64,000 nucleotides of DNA, taken from positions 17,089-81,088 of the forward strand of contig BAXO01000011.1 in the NCBI GenBank assembly GCA_001310555.1, in the 5' to 3' direction. The translations under genes and the position numbers were made by a program. The notes under the pieces were generated by a model. It was not told the origin of the DNA. It saw nothing but the letters and a program-made list of their open reading frames with translations, and did not search any database. This DNA comes from Bacillus sp. JCM 19058. Lineage in GTDB: Bacteria; Bacillota; Bacilli; Bacillales_H; Bacillaceae_D. The first letter of the stretch is position 1; every line of letters begins with the position of its first letter. Below, one piece after another: positions 51,112-60,918 of the stretch.

Positions 51112-51949
51112 GTGTTAAAAATAGCGTCTCCTCCTTTGCCAGCGTTTCTTGCTTCCGGAGAAGATACATATTCTGTTGGTCAATCGCATGTAAATCGAGT
51201 CAATTTAGGTTGCTTTGACCTTTTGATTGTTAGCAGGGGCTGCCTATTTTTAGGTGAAGAGGAAAAAAAAGTTCAAGGTGCAACAAGGAAATAGCTTGCT
51301 GCTATTCCCGGATCGCTACCATTACGCAACGGCTCCTTGCCATGAGCTTACCCATTTTTATTGGTTTCATTTTTCCGCGGCGAACTGGAGGGCAGTTGCT
51401 GGCAAGGATGATAAAGAAGGAAGCGTAATGGGAGAGAACGAATTTGCCATTTGGCTGCCTCAATTTATCGAGATTCGCTCTGTTGAACGAGTCATAGGGC
51501 TTTGTCAGCAGTTGTCTGCTTCGCTGAAGGAATATCAGTATGCGGTAGAGTGGCAGCTGCAAGTTCTGTTCCAGCAATTGTTAATCGAATTGGCCAGTTC
51601 AGGTCACTTAGAGAAATCGATGCCAACCGTATCAGTATCCGAAAAAGCAGCCGCTTATTTGCAACGAAATTATCGCCATAAGATTACGTATAAAGGCTTG
51701 GGTGAGGCGCTAAGCTTTCATCCGAATCATATCGCCCGTTGCATGAATCAAGTCATGGGGTGCACGCCGATTGAATACTTGAATCAAATTCGGCTAGAGA
51801 AAGCAAAGCTGTTTTTACTTTCGACCGACTGGAATGTCGAGCAGATCAGCGAACGGTGCGGATTTTCACAAGGACCTTATTTTAGTAGGCTATTTAAAAA
51901 GAAAGAAGGAATCTCACCTATTCAATATCGAAAACGGTATATGCAGTGA
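51112..51949 (+). CDS. AraC-family transcriptional regulator 2 (one frame break)
   Basis: About 279 residues with an N-terminal sugar-sensing cupin (LLLFPDRYHYATAPCHE) and a C-terminal AraC domain (ITYKGLGEALSFHPNHIARC, WNVEQISERCGFSQGPYFSR, GISPIQYRKRY). An extra A in the eight-A run near 51264-51271 breaks it; repaired sequence reads LGEEEKKFKVQQGNSL. GTG 51112 lies behind GGAGGTGAAAG. It is divergent from and probably controls the GH127 gene, perhaps inducing it in response to an arabinose-containing oligosaccharide. Confidence 0.88.
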
Positions 51950-51957
51950 AGTCGATA

Positions 51958-51989
51958 AAAGGCGCTCTTCCTAATGGTTGAGTGCCTTT
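51958..51989. terminator. Terminator between AraC 2 and the HEPN-like gene
   Basis: AAAGGCGCTC at 51958-51967 pairs with GAGTGCCTTT at 51980-51989 (one G:T). It follows the AraC-type gene and overlaps the stop of the converging minus-strand gene. Confidence 0.65.
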
Positions 51990-52330
51990 AATAAAAACTA
52001 TAATTGGTCAAATACTTGGATTGAAGCTGATAATGCTTATTCACGAGGGAAGCCGCCTGTTCAATTTTTTTTCGATTCCTGCGGATCGATAGGTTTCATA
52101 TGACATACTTTGTTGCGAATCGAAACCGTCTCACGAATCAGCTTGTAATCTATTGGCTTTAATCGTAGCGTATTATATTCTTCAGTTAAGTTGATGATTT
52201 GCCAGAAATTAAAATTTTTTTTCGGTATGGCTATGCTGAACGAGCGGCATGAGCAAGTTTTTTTAGCATCGTTTCAATATCATATAAGTGGGCATATGCG
52301 CACAGCAGCCGCTCTTTTTTTTGTCTGCAT
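51988..52330 (-). CDS. Hidden HEPN-like small protein (four frame breaks)
   Basis: Invisible to ordinary gene finding because four A runs on the coding strand each appear one base too long. Removing one A from each gives one open frame of about 112 residues, starting MQTKKERLLCAYAHLYDIET and ending YLTNYSFY. ATG 52330 has an excellent AAGGAAGGAG site 8-9 bases upstream. The segment RETVSIRNKVCHMKPI contains R-N-x-x-x-H, the RNase motif of HEPN-domain proteins, and the flanking helices (NFWQIINLTEEYNTL before it, SKKIEQAASLVNKHY after it) fit the fold. HEPN proteins occur in toxin-antitoxin and defence systems but also in housekeeping roles; no partner nucleotidyltransferase is adjacent. Function not known. 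Confidence 0.6.
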
Positions 52331-52465
52331 TTTAGTTGCTCCTTCCTTACTCTAGCTGACCTGTTCCTATTTTACCACGTTTGTAGCAATGTCGTAAAAA
52401 GTACATCAAATTTTGTATGAAGGTTGCTCAATTAGCCAAGACTCTTGAAAAGAGAGGAGTGGTTA

Positions 52466-52567
52466 ATGATGAGGGAAGGAAACCTTTTTGTCGGATTACT
52501 ATGGGGAGTGTTACTGAGCATCCCTTTATGGCTTATTATTTTTGCATGTATAAGGTTATTATTGTAA
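52466..52567 (+). CDS. Small single-pass membrane protein (33 residues)
   Basis: A short frame starting MMREGNLFVGLLWGVLLSIP, with one continuous hydrophobic helix and a final IRLLL. AGAGAGGAG lies 7 bases before ATG 52466 (the second ATG, 52469, is also usable). The sequence is too short for family assignment. It sits between the converging HEPN-like gene and the envelope cluster; a type I toxin-like or small regulatory membrane peptide is possible, but equally an accessory of neither. Confidence 0.5.
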   Translation: MMREGNLFVGLLWGVLLSIPLWLIIFACIRLLL

Positions 52568-52785
52568 ATCCTCAGTCGAATGAAAACTTGTTTAAGGACT
52601 GTAAATACAACAATTCAGTTAAGGATATATTACACTTGAGTAAATATTTTGTAAATTTTTCATAGTTTACTCTTAATAATTGTGCTAATATTATTTCAAA
52701 GCAGGGATGATAATTTTTTTCATTATGTGGAAAAGGAGGAATAGTTTCCTAATTATAAAATACAATTATGAAGCTAGGATTTGAT

Positions 52786-53566
52786 ATGCAAGAAGAGAAT
52801 AAAGTTGAGTCAAGTGCTGATTATCCTTATCTCAAATTCGAAAGCGAACGAATAAAAGCGATTAGAAGGAAGTGCCAGAAACCGTTAGTAGAAGAAGAGC
52901 CTTTTGCCCGGTTTTTTTTAAGAAGAATTTCAGTTTATTTCACCTTAGTTCTTTTGAAGATTGGTATTCACCCTAACATAATCAGCTTTTTTTTCTATTT
53001 TATTTTTTTCTTCTCAGCGGTGCCTTGCTCGTCATTGCCAATCCGATCGCATTTCTCCTTGCCTTTTGCTTTTATGTCTTAGGATATTTGTGTGACTGCG
53101 TAGACGGAGAGATTGCTAGACTGAAAGGTATTGCGAGCAAAAAAAGGAGAGTTTTTGGATCACATTATCCGATCCAATACGATTTTTGTTGCTTTAGGTA
53201 TGTTGCTAGCCTGCATACAGTTTATATATTCCATACAGGTTTCCCAGTTATTAATTATTTATACTGGGGCGGTGCTAGCATTTTTAGGTTTGTTTGTACC
53301 AATTTCATATCAAATAACATTTTCAGCAGCTTATCTTGACGATCCGGTTTATTTGTTGAGAGAAAATAAATGGCTCGATTTTGTTGGATTTATTGTGGGA
53401 ATGCCTGGTTTTTTTGTTTTATTGCTCCCCGTGGTAATCGCTAGCATGATTACCGATTTTGGCAGTTTAACCTTTTATTATCTATTGTTGTTTTTGTCGG
53501 TTTATTTTTTTCAAAGTTGTTGTCAGATTCATGCTGACGTATAAAAAAAATTACAAACTAGGATGA
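52786..53566 (+). CDS. CDP-alcohol phosphatidyltransferase family protein (four frame breaks)
   Basis: A membrane transferase of about 258 residues with some six helices. The family motif D-x2-DG-x2-AR-x8-G-x3-D-x3-D is seen as DCVDGEIARLKGIASKK followed by GEFLD, but the last aspartate, the usual catalytic base, is replaced by arginine (GEFLDHIIRSN). It might use another mechanism or transfer to a teichoic-acid-like polymer. Extra bases lie in the runs near 52987, 53004, 53142 and 53506; correcting the last moves the stop from 53544 to about 53566. ATG 52786 has a weak AGGA; ATG 52768 is an alternative. First gene of the envelope cluster. Confidence 0.75.
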
Positions 53567-53592
53567 CAGATTCAGATAGGAAGGTAATGCGA

Positions 53593-54286
53593 ATGAATAA
53601 AGTAAGCGTAGTCTTGTTAGCTGGCGGTATTGGAAAGAGAATGAAGCAAAGCGTACCGAAACAGTTTTTGCTGTTAGCGGGTAAGCCTATTATCGTTCAT
53701 GTGTTGGAAAAGCTAAATTCAATACCCGAAATTGACGAAATAATTATTCCAACACCCGAAAAGTTCCACAAACAAATGATTGAGTTATTCTTTGACTATA
53801 ACTTTTCCAAAGACATTAAATGCATTATCGGTGGAAAGGATAGGCAAGAGTCAACGTATAAAGCTTTAAAGGAAGTTAAGCACGACATAGTGATTGTTCA
53901 TGAGGCTGTTCGCCCTTTTGTACGGAAGGAAGAATTTCAAGCCTTGATTGACTCCGATTATAAGAATGCAATATTTGCAACAGACATTCCTTTTACCGTC
54001 CTTGAAGGCGGAACCATTATTGAAAAAAAATCTGGATAGAAGCAAGCTGTTAAACATTCAGCTCCCACAGAAGTTTATTACGGAGAAAATAATTGAAGCT
54101 CATGAACGCGCAAGAGCGGACGATCTGTTTTTTACTGAGGATGCAAGTATCCTGCATCATTTTTCAAATGAAGAAATATATGTACTGGAGGGGACCGAGT
54201 ACAATATCAAAATTACAAAACCAATTGATACGAAGCTTGGTGAGATTATATATAAGGAATATATCTTAGGAGGCTATTCATTATGA
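53593..54286 (+). CDS. IspD/TarI-like cytidylyltransferase (one frame break)
   Basis: A nucleotidyltransferase of about 230 residues. It opens VSVVLLAGGIGKRMKQSVPKQ, the CTP-binding loop of IspD/TarI enzymes, and has IIGGKDRQESTY and VHEAVRPFV. Either methylerythritol-phosphate cytidylyltransferase or CDP-ribitol pyrophosphorylase; the adjacent SDR gene and TagF-like gene favour CDP-ribitol. An extra A in the run near 54023 breaks it between IIEK and NLDRSKLLN. ATG 53593 is 8 bases after AGGAAGG. Its stop overlaps the next start as ATGA, so the SDR is coupled to it. Confidence 0.85.
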
Positions 54287-55043
54287 AGACATGTATCATA
54301 ACAGGAGCCAGTAAAGGTATTGGTAGGGCAATAGCAATCCAAATGAGTAAAAAAACAGAAATTTCAACTCTTATTTTGCTTGCGAGAAGTGAGTCGGAGC
54401 TTCAAATAACAAAGGAGCTAATGGATCAAAGCAAAAATATTGAAACATATCCAATTGATTTAATGGAAACAGATCACGTAATTGAGTTGATTAATCACAT
54501 CGGAAAAAAAATATAAAACAATTGATTTTCTATTAAATGTCGCAGGCTACGCGGAGCCTAAGGCATTGTTGGAAACGACAATTGAAAATTGGGAAAAAAA
54601 CGTACAAGGTTAATGTCTTATCGATGTTCACGATAATTAGAGAAACGGTTCGGTATATGAAGGATACCGGTGGGAAAATACTAAATGTCGCATCAACAGC
54701 TGGAACGAGTCCGCGGCCGGGATGGCTAGCCTATTCTTCTTCGAAGGCAGCGGTGATTAGTATGTCACAAACGTTATCTGAAGAATTAGCTGAATACGGT
54801 ATTAAGGTGTATTGCGTCTCTCCTGGACGGTGTGCAACTGATTTAAGGAGAGCGTTGGCTCCGGACGAAGACCAGACGAAAATTATGCAGCCTGAAGATG
54901 TAGCAGAGGTCATTGAAAACCTATTGGAGAATATTGGGATGTGCCTCGACGGGCAAAATATTATAGTTAGGCAGCAGCCGGGTATTATTTCAAATAAAGT
55001 TTTGAATGGTGGCACAGCCGAAAAAAGTCATATCAACACATAA
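54283..55043 (+). CDS. Short-chain dehydrogenase/reductase, ribulose-5-phosphate reductase-like (two frame breaks)
   Basis: About 252 residues. The SDR signatures are all present: TGASKGIGRAIA (cofactor loop), DFLLNVAGYAEP (NAG block), NVASTAGTSPRPGW and the active-site YSSSK. An extra A near 54505 and another near 54598 break it; repaired text reads IGKKYKTIDFLLN and NWEKTYKVNVLSM. In Haemophilus Bcs1/Acs1 an IspD-like domain and an SDR domain are fused and make CDP-ribitol from ribulose-5-phosphate; here the same two activities appear as adjacent, translationally coupled genes. That assignment is inference from order and fold. Confidence 0.8.
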
Positions 55044-55057
55044 AAAGGAGGTTTCCT

Positions 55058-56392
55058 ATGTTCGATTTTCAGAACGTAAAAGACCTCTTGATCATCTTTC
55101 TATTACTATTGATTTTGTACTCACTACACAAAAAAAACGTCCATTTAATAGTGAGACGCAGTTTTGTCGTAATCGTTTATCAGATATCAAAATTCTCACC
55201 TCGAAGCCGTAAGCTAATAGTTTTTGGGGGAGAGAATGGGACGGGATTTAGAGGAAATACAAAATATCTTTTCTACGAAGCGACTCATTATGAAAAGATA
55301 AAATGTGTCTGGATATTGAAAACAGCTGAGGCTATACAGGCAGTAAGAGATCAAGGGTTTGAAGCGTATTCTCATAAGTCATTAAAAGGAGTCTATTATC
55401 AATTAAGAGCTAAGACGATCGTCCATTCCCACTCCGTACATGATGATTTTAATAAAATCTTTCTTGGGGGTGCGATATCGGTCAGTACATGGCACGGCGT
55501 CGGTTTAAAAAAAAGTGTGGGGAGCTAATAAAAAGACGTTTACATATAAGGCCTACCACGAAAAAAAATCCAGTCTTACGTTTTTTTAAAGTACTTGTAG
55601 CCAGAACGAATCAGGCAAAAGTAAGCTACGTTTTTTCGACGAGTGAACGAGTCTCCTCTTATTATCCGGAAACCTTTATGACAGATGCAGATAAAATTAT
55701 TGAATTAGGACAGGCAAGAAACGATGTATTCTATTATGATTCTGCAGAGGATGAGCAGGTCCCGGAGTATATGAAAGAAAATAAAATTATTACGTATATG
55801 CCGACGCATCGGAATCATGGAAAAGGGGACAAGAGTATTCAGCAAGTGTTCAGATTCCAGAGGTTGAATCAATTTTGTAAAGATAATGGCTATCTCTTTA
55901 TTGTTAAAAGACATATGTACAGTAAAGGGAAAATTCCGACGAATTTAAGCCATATTAAAGATATTAGTCACACAAATATTGATCCGCAGCTCGTATTAAA
56001 GTACACGAATATACTTATCACAGATTATTCAAGCTGCTATACAGATTTCTTACTGTTGAACAGACCGGTCCTTTTTTTACTGCTACGACTTAGAGAAATT
56101 TCTGTCAACGTCAAACGATATGTATTTTGAGTACGATGAGGTAACCCCGGGTCCACACGTAAAAAGGTTTTCACAATTACTCAGTGAGTTGGGTAAAATA
56201 TGCGAGGGAAATGATGAGTACGCGGAAGAGAGAAAACGGGTGCTAGACATCTTTTACGCGAGACAAAATCGCCAGCCGATGGCATCGGCTCAAATGGAGT
56301 TTATTCTGAAAAAGATCGTAAAATTGAATGTTTCCAAAAGGATTCGGCAAAAAGAAATTAAAGAGCAGCAGGCAAACAAAAACGCAATATAG
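55058..56392 (+). CDS. TagF/TarL-like CDP-glycerol/ribitol glycerophosphotransferase (three frame breaks)
   Basis: A membrane-associated teichoic-acid polymerase-like enzyme, about 443 residues. An N-terminal hydrophobic helix is followed by the catalytic GT-B-like core with STWHGVGLKKVWG, YMPTHRNHGK, TDYSSCYTDFLLLNRPVLF and FEYDEVTPGPHV, the diagnostic blocks of the family. It would transfer glycerol-phosphate or ribitol-phosphate units from a CDP-linked donor, probably CDP-ribitol made by the two preceding genes. Extra A residues near 55509 and 55562 and an extra T near 56072 break it. ATG 55058 follows AAAAGGAGG. Confidence 0.88.
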
Positions 56393-56440
56393 TTTGTTAA
56401 TGCCGATGGTGCTGTCTCAAAATGGTCAGTTTCACTTAAT

Positions 56441-56494
56441 CGTAACAAAAAATATCCCGAGCCAAGGAACGAAGGAAAGGGATATTTTGTTACG
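56441..56494. terminator. Long inverted repeat between convergent genes
   Basis: CGTAACAAAAAATATCCC at 56441-56458 pairs with GGGATATTTTGTTACG at 56479-56494 with a small bulge; its A/T-rich arms allow termination in both directions, between the TagF-like gene and the minus-strand SGNH gene. Confidence 0.7.
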
Positions 56495-56609
56495 AACACT
56501 TTTTGTTATGAAGGGATGACCGAAAGTATCTATTTATTAACTTTCATAATTATATACGATATGGATTAGGTACGGCTCCGTCATTTAAACGGCAACGTTC
56601 AGTATCTAA

Positions 56610-57416
56610 CTAGTTATCATACAAGATATCCTCTGCTACGTACTTTGCCCACAGTTCATGCCCTTCTTTGTTTGGCCTGCCATTATCAAGGTAATTATTC
56701 AGCTCTTCATTATCAGTCGCTGGCCAGGCTCCCCAATGGTTGAGATAATAGAAGTCTTTTTCCTCGGCATAATTGGCAAGCTCCTTGTTCTGATCAAAAT
56801 AGAAATTGGCCTCATATAATGGGTTGGCGGGAAGGATAACGAGTTCTACTTCAGGTAAGGCTTCCTTCACTTGTTCGATGATGGTAGTCAAATTCGCAAG
56901 CGAATCCTCGATTCGAACATTCCCATTATCATTCAATAGAAAAGGCTCAATAAAAAGTACTGATGGGCGGCTCTCAATGACCTCGACCAAATAATCGCCT
57001 TGTATAACGTTCGTAGAAACTTCTCTTTCGACATCAACGATCGTAGTCGCAATGTCTAGCTGCGGCAACTTTGCTTGAAGCTCTGAAGCAAATAAGCTTG
57101 GCCAAGAATGCTCAGGGTCAACCCCATGAGTCAAGGATATCGAACCAAAAAAAGGCGACGTGCAACGCTTCATCATTGGCTACATTTTCGGCCCATGTTT
57201 TTGCTAGGCCTGTCACTTCATACGCCTGATCAGCCTCTTTATCATCAGCTTCTTCATTCGTGCTATTTTCTTCCTGTGCGAAAGCCGTTTGTGTTTCTGC
57301 GCGATAAGTCGCTTCTGCGGCAATGCTTTCAAGCTTTTGTTTATAATGGATATGACTAAAAACAATAATTACACAGACTGCAATAATCGTAAGAAAAAAA
57401 ATATCGAGTTCTTCAA
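56610..57416 (-). CDS. Membrane-anchored SGNH/GDSL hydrolase (two frame breaks)
   Basis: An N-terminal helix (FFLTIIAVCVIIVFSHI) is followed by an acidic linker of about 40 residues and an SGNH esterase domain. Block I reads VAFFGSISLTHG with the nucleophile serine, and the C-terminal catalytic pair lies in NKEGHELWAKYVAED. It would act outside the membrane, for example removing acyl groups from an envelope polysaccharide. TTG 57416 follows GGCGGAG. The eight-base run at 57392-57399 needs two fewer or one more base and the run near 57148-57154 one fewer. Repaired length about 267 residues. Confidence 0.75.
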
Positions 57417-57510
57417 GGTAATACTCCGCCTTTCTTTTACTTATGATTTTAAAAAAAAGAGGCGAGCACGCGGCTTCGATTCTACGTGTATAACAATTGT
57501 AGTTAAAGGC

Positions 57511-59499
57511 CTAATTCGCTTCACTGTCGGGTTCGTTTTCTTCCTCTGATGGCTCTTCATCAGCGTGCTCTTTTTCAAAGCTAGCTACGAGTGTTAGATC
57601 ACCGGTCATTGTTATTGTAATTGTAGGATTCGTATGTGATATCGCACCTTTCCACTCAACGAACTGCCATCCTTCATTGGCAATAGCTGAGATTGTGACA
57701 CTGTCCCCTTCGTAGTAGAGCTCTTTATTTGGGGAGAGTGTAATGCTTCCGGAGTTGGCATCCTGTAATGAAACGTTTAATCTGTAAACGTTTGGTTGCG
57801 GCTCTTTTTCAAATACAGCAATGACTTCTCGAGCGCCATCCATTGTAATCGTAATCGTTTGTGATTGGCTAGACTGACTTCCTTTCCAGCCAGCAAATAT
57901 CCAACCTGATCGTGGTTCGGCGGTTAAGGTAACGCTAGTTCCTCGTTTGAATTCTGTTCCAGCCGGATCCGATGAGATAGTACCTTCTCCCTCTGTCGTT
58001 GAGGTCAATGTAAAGGTAGCGGGAGGAGTGTCTGGGTTCGAATCAGGAGCGTCTGAATTGTTTTGCTCATTATTATTGCCAGAATCAGGGTTACTCACAG
58101 GCGGATCCTCTGAAATTGGGTCCATTTTCACAAACACGGCGCGAACAACATAATCTTGATTCATCTGGATATGCAGACGTTCGTCACTGCTTGAAATATC
58201 TCCTGTCCAGCGAACAAATGTCCAACCATTGGCTGGTCTTGCTGTTAACGTGACCGTTTCATTTGCCGGAATCGTTGAATCAAGCGTACTTTTAAGTATT
58301 TCTCCCTCTCCGGTTTTGGAAACGGACAAAGTATATTCATCCTTTGTAAAAACAGCTTTAACTAAATGATGCTCCTCCACAAGCAAGGTTTGCTGGGGGG
58401 CATCACCGTTTAAATCACCTTCCCAGTGGGAAAATACCCAGCCTTCCGCGGGAACTGCCTCCACAGGTACTTGGCTTCCAACGGGGTAGGAAGCTTGAAT
58501 TGGTGACAAAATAATGGTGCCTTCACCGCTTGTTCTAGTCAGTATCGTTTTATTTTCACCATCGATACGTATATCAATCTCCGTTCGAATGTCTTCATAC
58601 TCAGCAATGACTTTTTCAAGTCCTTCTGATAAAGCGGTAAAGCTAATACTCATATTAGCAGGTTCAGTCAGCGTCCCGTGTTCATTCTCTAAAGACCAGT
58701 TCGGGTTAATTTCCATCTCTTCACCATTAGCATCATAAGCGTTCACCGTTAAGCGCAATTCCTCATTAATTGCAATAATAGGCAATTCTTCTTCTTCAAA
58801 CATGAGTCTTTCAACAACCTGATCTTTAACCTCAATGCTAATATCTCGGGAAAAAAACTCTGTTTCGGCCGTTACCGTCGCATTACCGATTGCTTTTGCG
58901 GCAAATTGAACATCCTTTTGGTCGCTAGATTCAATTATGCCAATTCGTTCGTTGTCTACAGACCATTCTGCTTTAATGGGAATCTCACTTTCTCTTTCAT
59001 CAGACCAAACGAGTCGAAGCGTTCGACTGGAATCCTTTTGAACGATAGTTCGGGTGGCCCGGATTTCAATATTGTCAAGATAACTGTCGTATCTTTCTTT
59101 CAGCGCATCATCTGAGGTATATTCCGTACCCTCGGCTAAAATCTCAAGAGCAAGTAAAATATCGGATTGATTAATATACAAATAAGCTAAGTATGAGTAA
59201 AAGGTTGGTTCTGTTGGAATTAGCTCGATTCCTTCAAGCAATACATGCTCTGCCAAGTCTAGCTGGGCAAGAGCAATATAGCTTTCGGCCAACCTTATTC
59301 TTGCATTTATATTTAATGGTTCCTCTTCAAGTATAGTAGCAAAAAGCTCAATGCTTCTTTCGTAATCAGCCTCTTCAAACGCCTGTTTTGCTTCTTGTTC
59401 TAGTTGGAATTGATCATTGGACATAGCGATAATCGCCGCAAAGGCTATTACGAGAATAGCGATCCCAGAGGAAAGAATTACAATTCCTTTTTTCTTCAT
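57511..59499 (-). CDS. TPR protein with Ig-like and InlB-type repeats
   Basis: An intact protein of 662 residues, anchored by an N-terminal helix (IVILSSGIAILVIAFAAIIA). Residues about 30-130 form tetratricopeptide helices. A bacterial-Ig-like region follows, and then four copies of a divergent InlB B-repeat with the pattern G-E-G-T-I near the start and GWxFxxWxG in the middle (for example GWVFSHWEGDLNGDAPQQ and GWIFAGWKGSQSSQSQ). A Ser/Asn/Pro-rich stretch lies between repeats two and three, and the acidic end reads EPSEEENEPDSEAN. It is probably extracellular and envelope-associated. ATG 59499 follows AGGAGCC. Confidence 0.82.
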   Translation of the reverse strand: MKKKGIVILSSGIAILVIAFAAIIAMSNDQFQLEQEAKQAFEEADYERSIELFATILEEEPLNINARIRLAESYIALAQLDLAEHVLLEGIELIPTEPTFYSYLAYLYINQSDILLALEILAEGTEYTSDDALKERYDSYLDNIEIRATRTIVQKDSSRTLRLVWSDERESEIPIKAEWSVDNERIGIIESSDQKDVQFAAKAIGNATVTAETEFFSRDISIEVKDQVVERLMFEEEELPIIAINEELRLTVNAYDANGEEMEINPNWSLENEHGTLTEPANMSISFTALSEGLEKVIAEYEDIRTEIDIRIDGENKTILTRTSGEGTIILSPIQASYPVGSQVPVEAVPAEGWVFSHWEGDLNGDAPQQTLLVEEHHLVKAVFTKDEYTLSVSKTGEGEILKSTLDSTIPANETVTLTARPANGWTFVRWTGDISSSDERLHIQMNQDYVVRAVFVKMDPISEDPPVSNPDSGNNNEQNNSDAPDSNPDTPPATFTLTSTTEGEGTISSDPAGTEFKRGTSVTLTAEPRSGWIFAGWKGSQSSQSQTITITMDGAREVIAVFEKEPQPNVYRLNVSLQDANSGSITLSPNKELYYEGDSVTISAIANEGWQFVEWKGAISHTNPTITITMTGDLTLVASFEKEHADEEPSEEENEPDSEAN

Positions 59500-59741
59500 A
59501 AGCAGGCTCCTATCTGTAGCTACCAACTACAGCATGTTAGGAAATTCTTCCTTATTCTATTATAGAGAATTGTTGATAAAAAGGAAAAGAGAATGTGTGA
59601 AAAAACGGTAGAAAAATATCGATAGATCAAGTATGATAGCTAATAATGTTTAATAAAATATTTCGTAGTAGAATAGAAATGGTTTTTTTTAACCTTTTTG
59701 ATTTTGTATAATAGATTTTGGAGACAAATGAGGTGGGACAA

Positions 59742-60918
59742 TTGAGCAAAGTGAAAGTGATGACAGTCTTTGGTACGAGGCCAGAAGCGATAAAAATGGC
59801 TCCATTAGTACTTGAATTAGAAAAGCATAGGGAAATAGAATCTATCGTGACAGTCACTGGGCAGCATAGAGAAATGCTGGATCAAGTGTTGGAAATATTT
59901 TCTATCACCCCGGATTATGATCTGAACATTATGAAAGCCCGACAAACGTTAGTTGATGTGACAACGAATGTCCTTCAAGGACTGGATGATATTTTTAAAA
60001 AAACTAAGCCAGATATTGTTTTAGTTCACGGTGATACAACGACAAGTTTTGTCGCAAGCTTAGCTGCTTTTTATAATCAAATCCAAATTGGTCATGTAGA
60101 GGCAGGTCTTCGTACGTGGAATAAGCACTCACCTTTTCCCGAAGAAGTAAACCGGCAATTAACCGGTGTAATTGCAGATTTGAATTTTGCACCTACAAAG
60201 CAATCAGCCGAAAATCTTTTATCTGAAAAAAAAGCGAAAGGATTCTATTTTTATAACTGGGAATACAGCAATTGATGCACTGAAAACAACTGTTGAAGCA
60301 GATTTCCAGCACCCTGTTTTAAAGCAAGTTGGGGAGGACAAAATGATCCTTTTAACAGCTCATCGGCGTGAAAATCTTGGTGAGCCGATGCGGAATATGT
60401 TCCGGGCAATTAAACAAATTGTAGAGGAATATCAAAGGGTACAAGTCGTTTATCCCGTCCATTTGAATCCATTGGTCCGTGAAGCAGCGGGTGATATTCT
60501 TGGGAATAACCCGCGAGTGCATTTAATCGAGCCGTTAGATGTAAAAGACTTCCATAATTTTATGAATAGAGCGGAAATTATTTTAACCGACTCGGGCGGT
60601 GTACAAGAAGAAGCACCTTCATTAGGCACACCAGTGCTTGTTATGCGTGATACAACGGAAAGACCGGAGGGTATCCATGCAGGTACGTTAAAGTTGGCTG
60701 GAACCAATCAAACGACAATATATACGTTAATTAAAAATCTACTTGAAGATAAAAAGATTTATCAACAAATGTCAAAAGCTACCAATCCTTATGGTGATGG
60801 CGATGCGTCTTATCGTATTGCTGAAGCCATTAAATATCACTTTGGTATAAAAAAAGATAGGCCCAAACATTTCATTTTTTTAATAGATTTTAAATCGCTT
60901 GATAGTGAGGGTAAATGA
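59742..60918 (+). CDS. mnaA: UDP-N-acetylglucosamine 2-epimerase (one frame break)
   Basis: A non-hydrolysing epimerase that converts UDP-GlcNAc to UDP-ManNAc, precursor for the teichoic-acid linkage unit. Motifs: [63 protein letters not shown] and [11 protein letters not shown]. An extra A in the run near 60229 breaks it between SEKK and [15 protein letters not shown] 59742 is 5 bases after GAGGTGG. The C-terminal extension after GIKKDRPKH is not conserved and may come from an unrepaired run near 60850. The stop overlaps the following ATG. Confidence 0.9.

Noticed and set aside
52417..52665. An 82-codon frame starting MKVAQLAKTLEKRG
   Set aside because: It overlaps the better supported 33-codon membrane frame in another register and has no ribosome site at its ATG.
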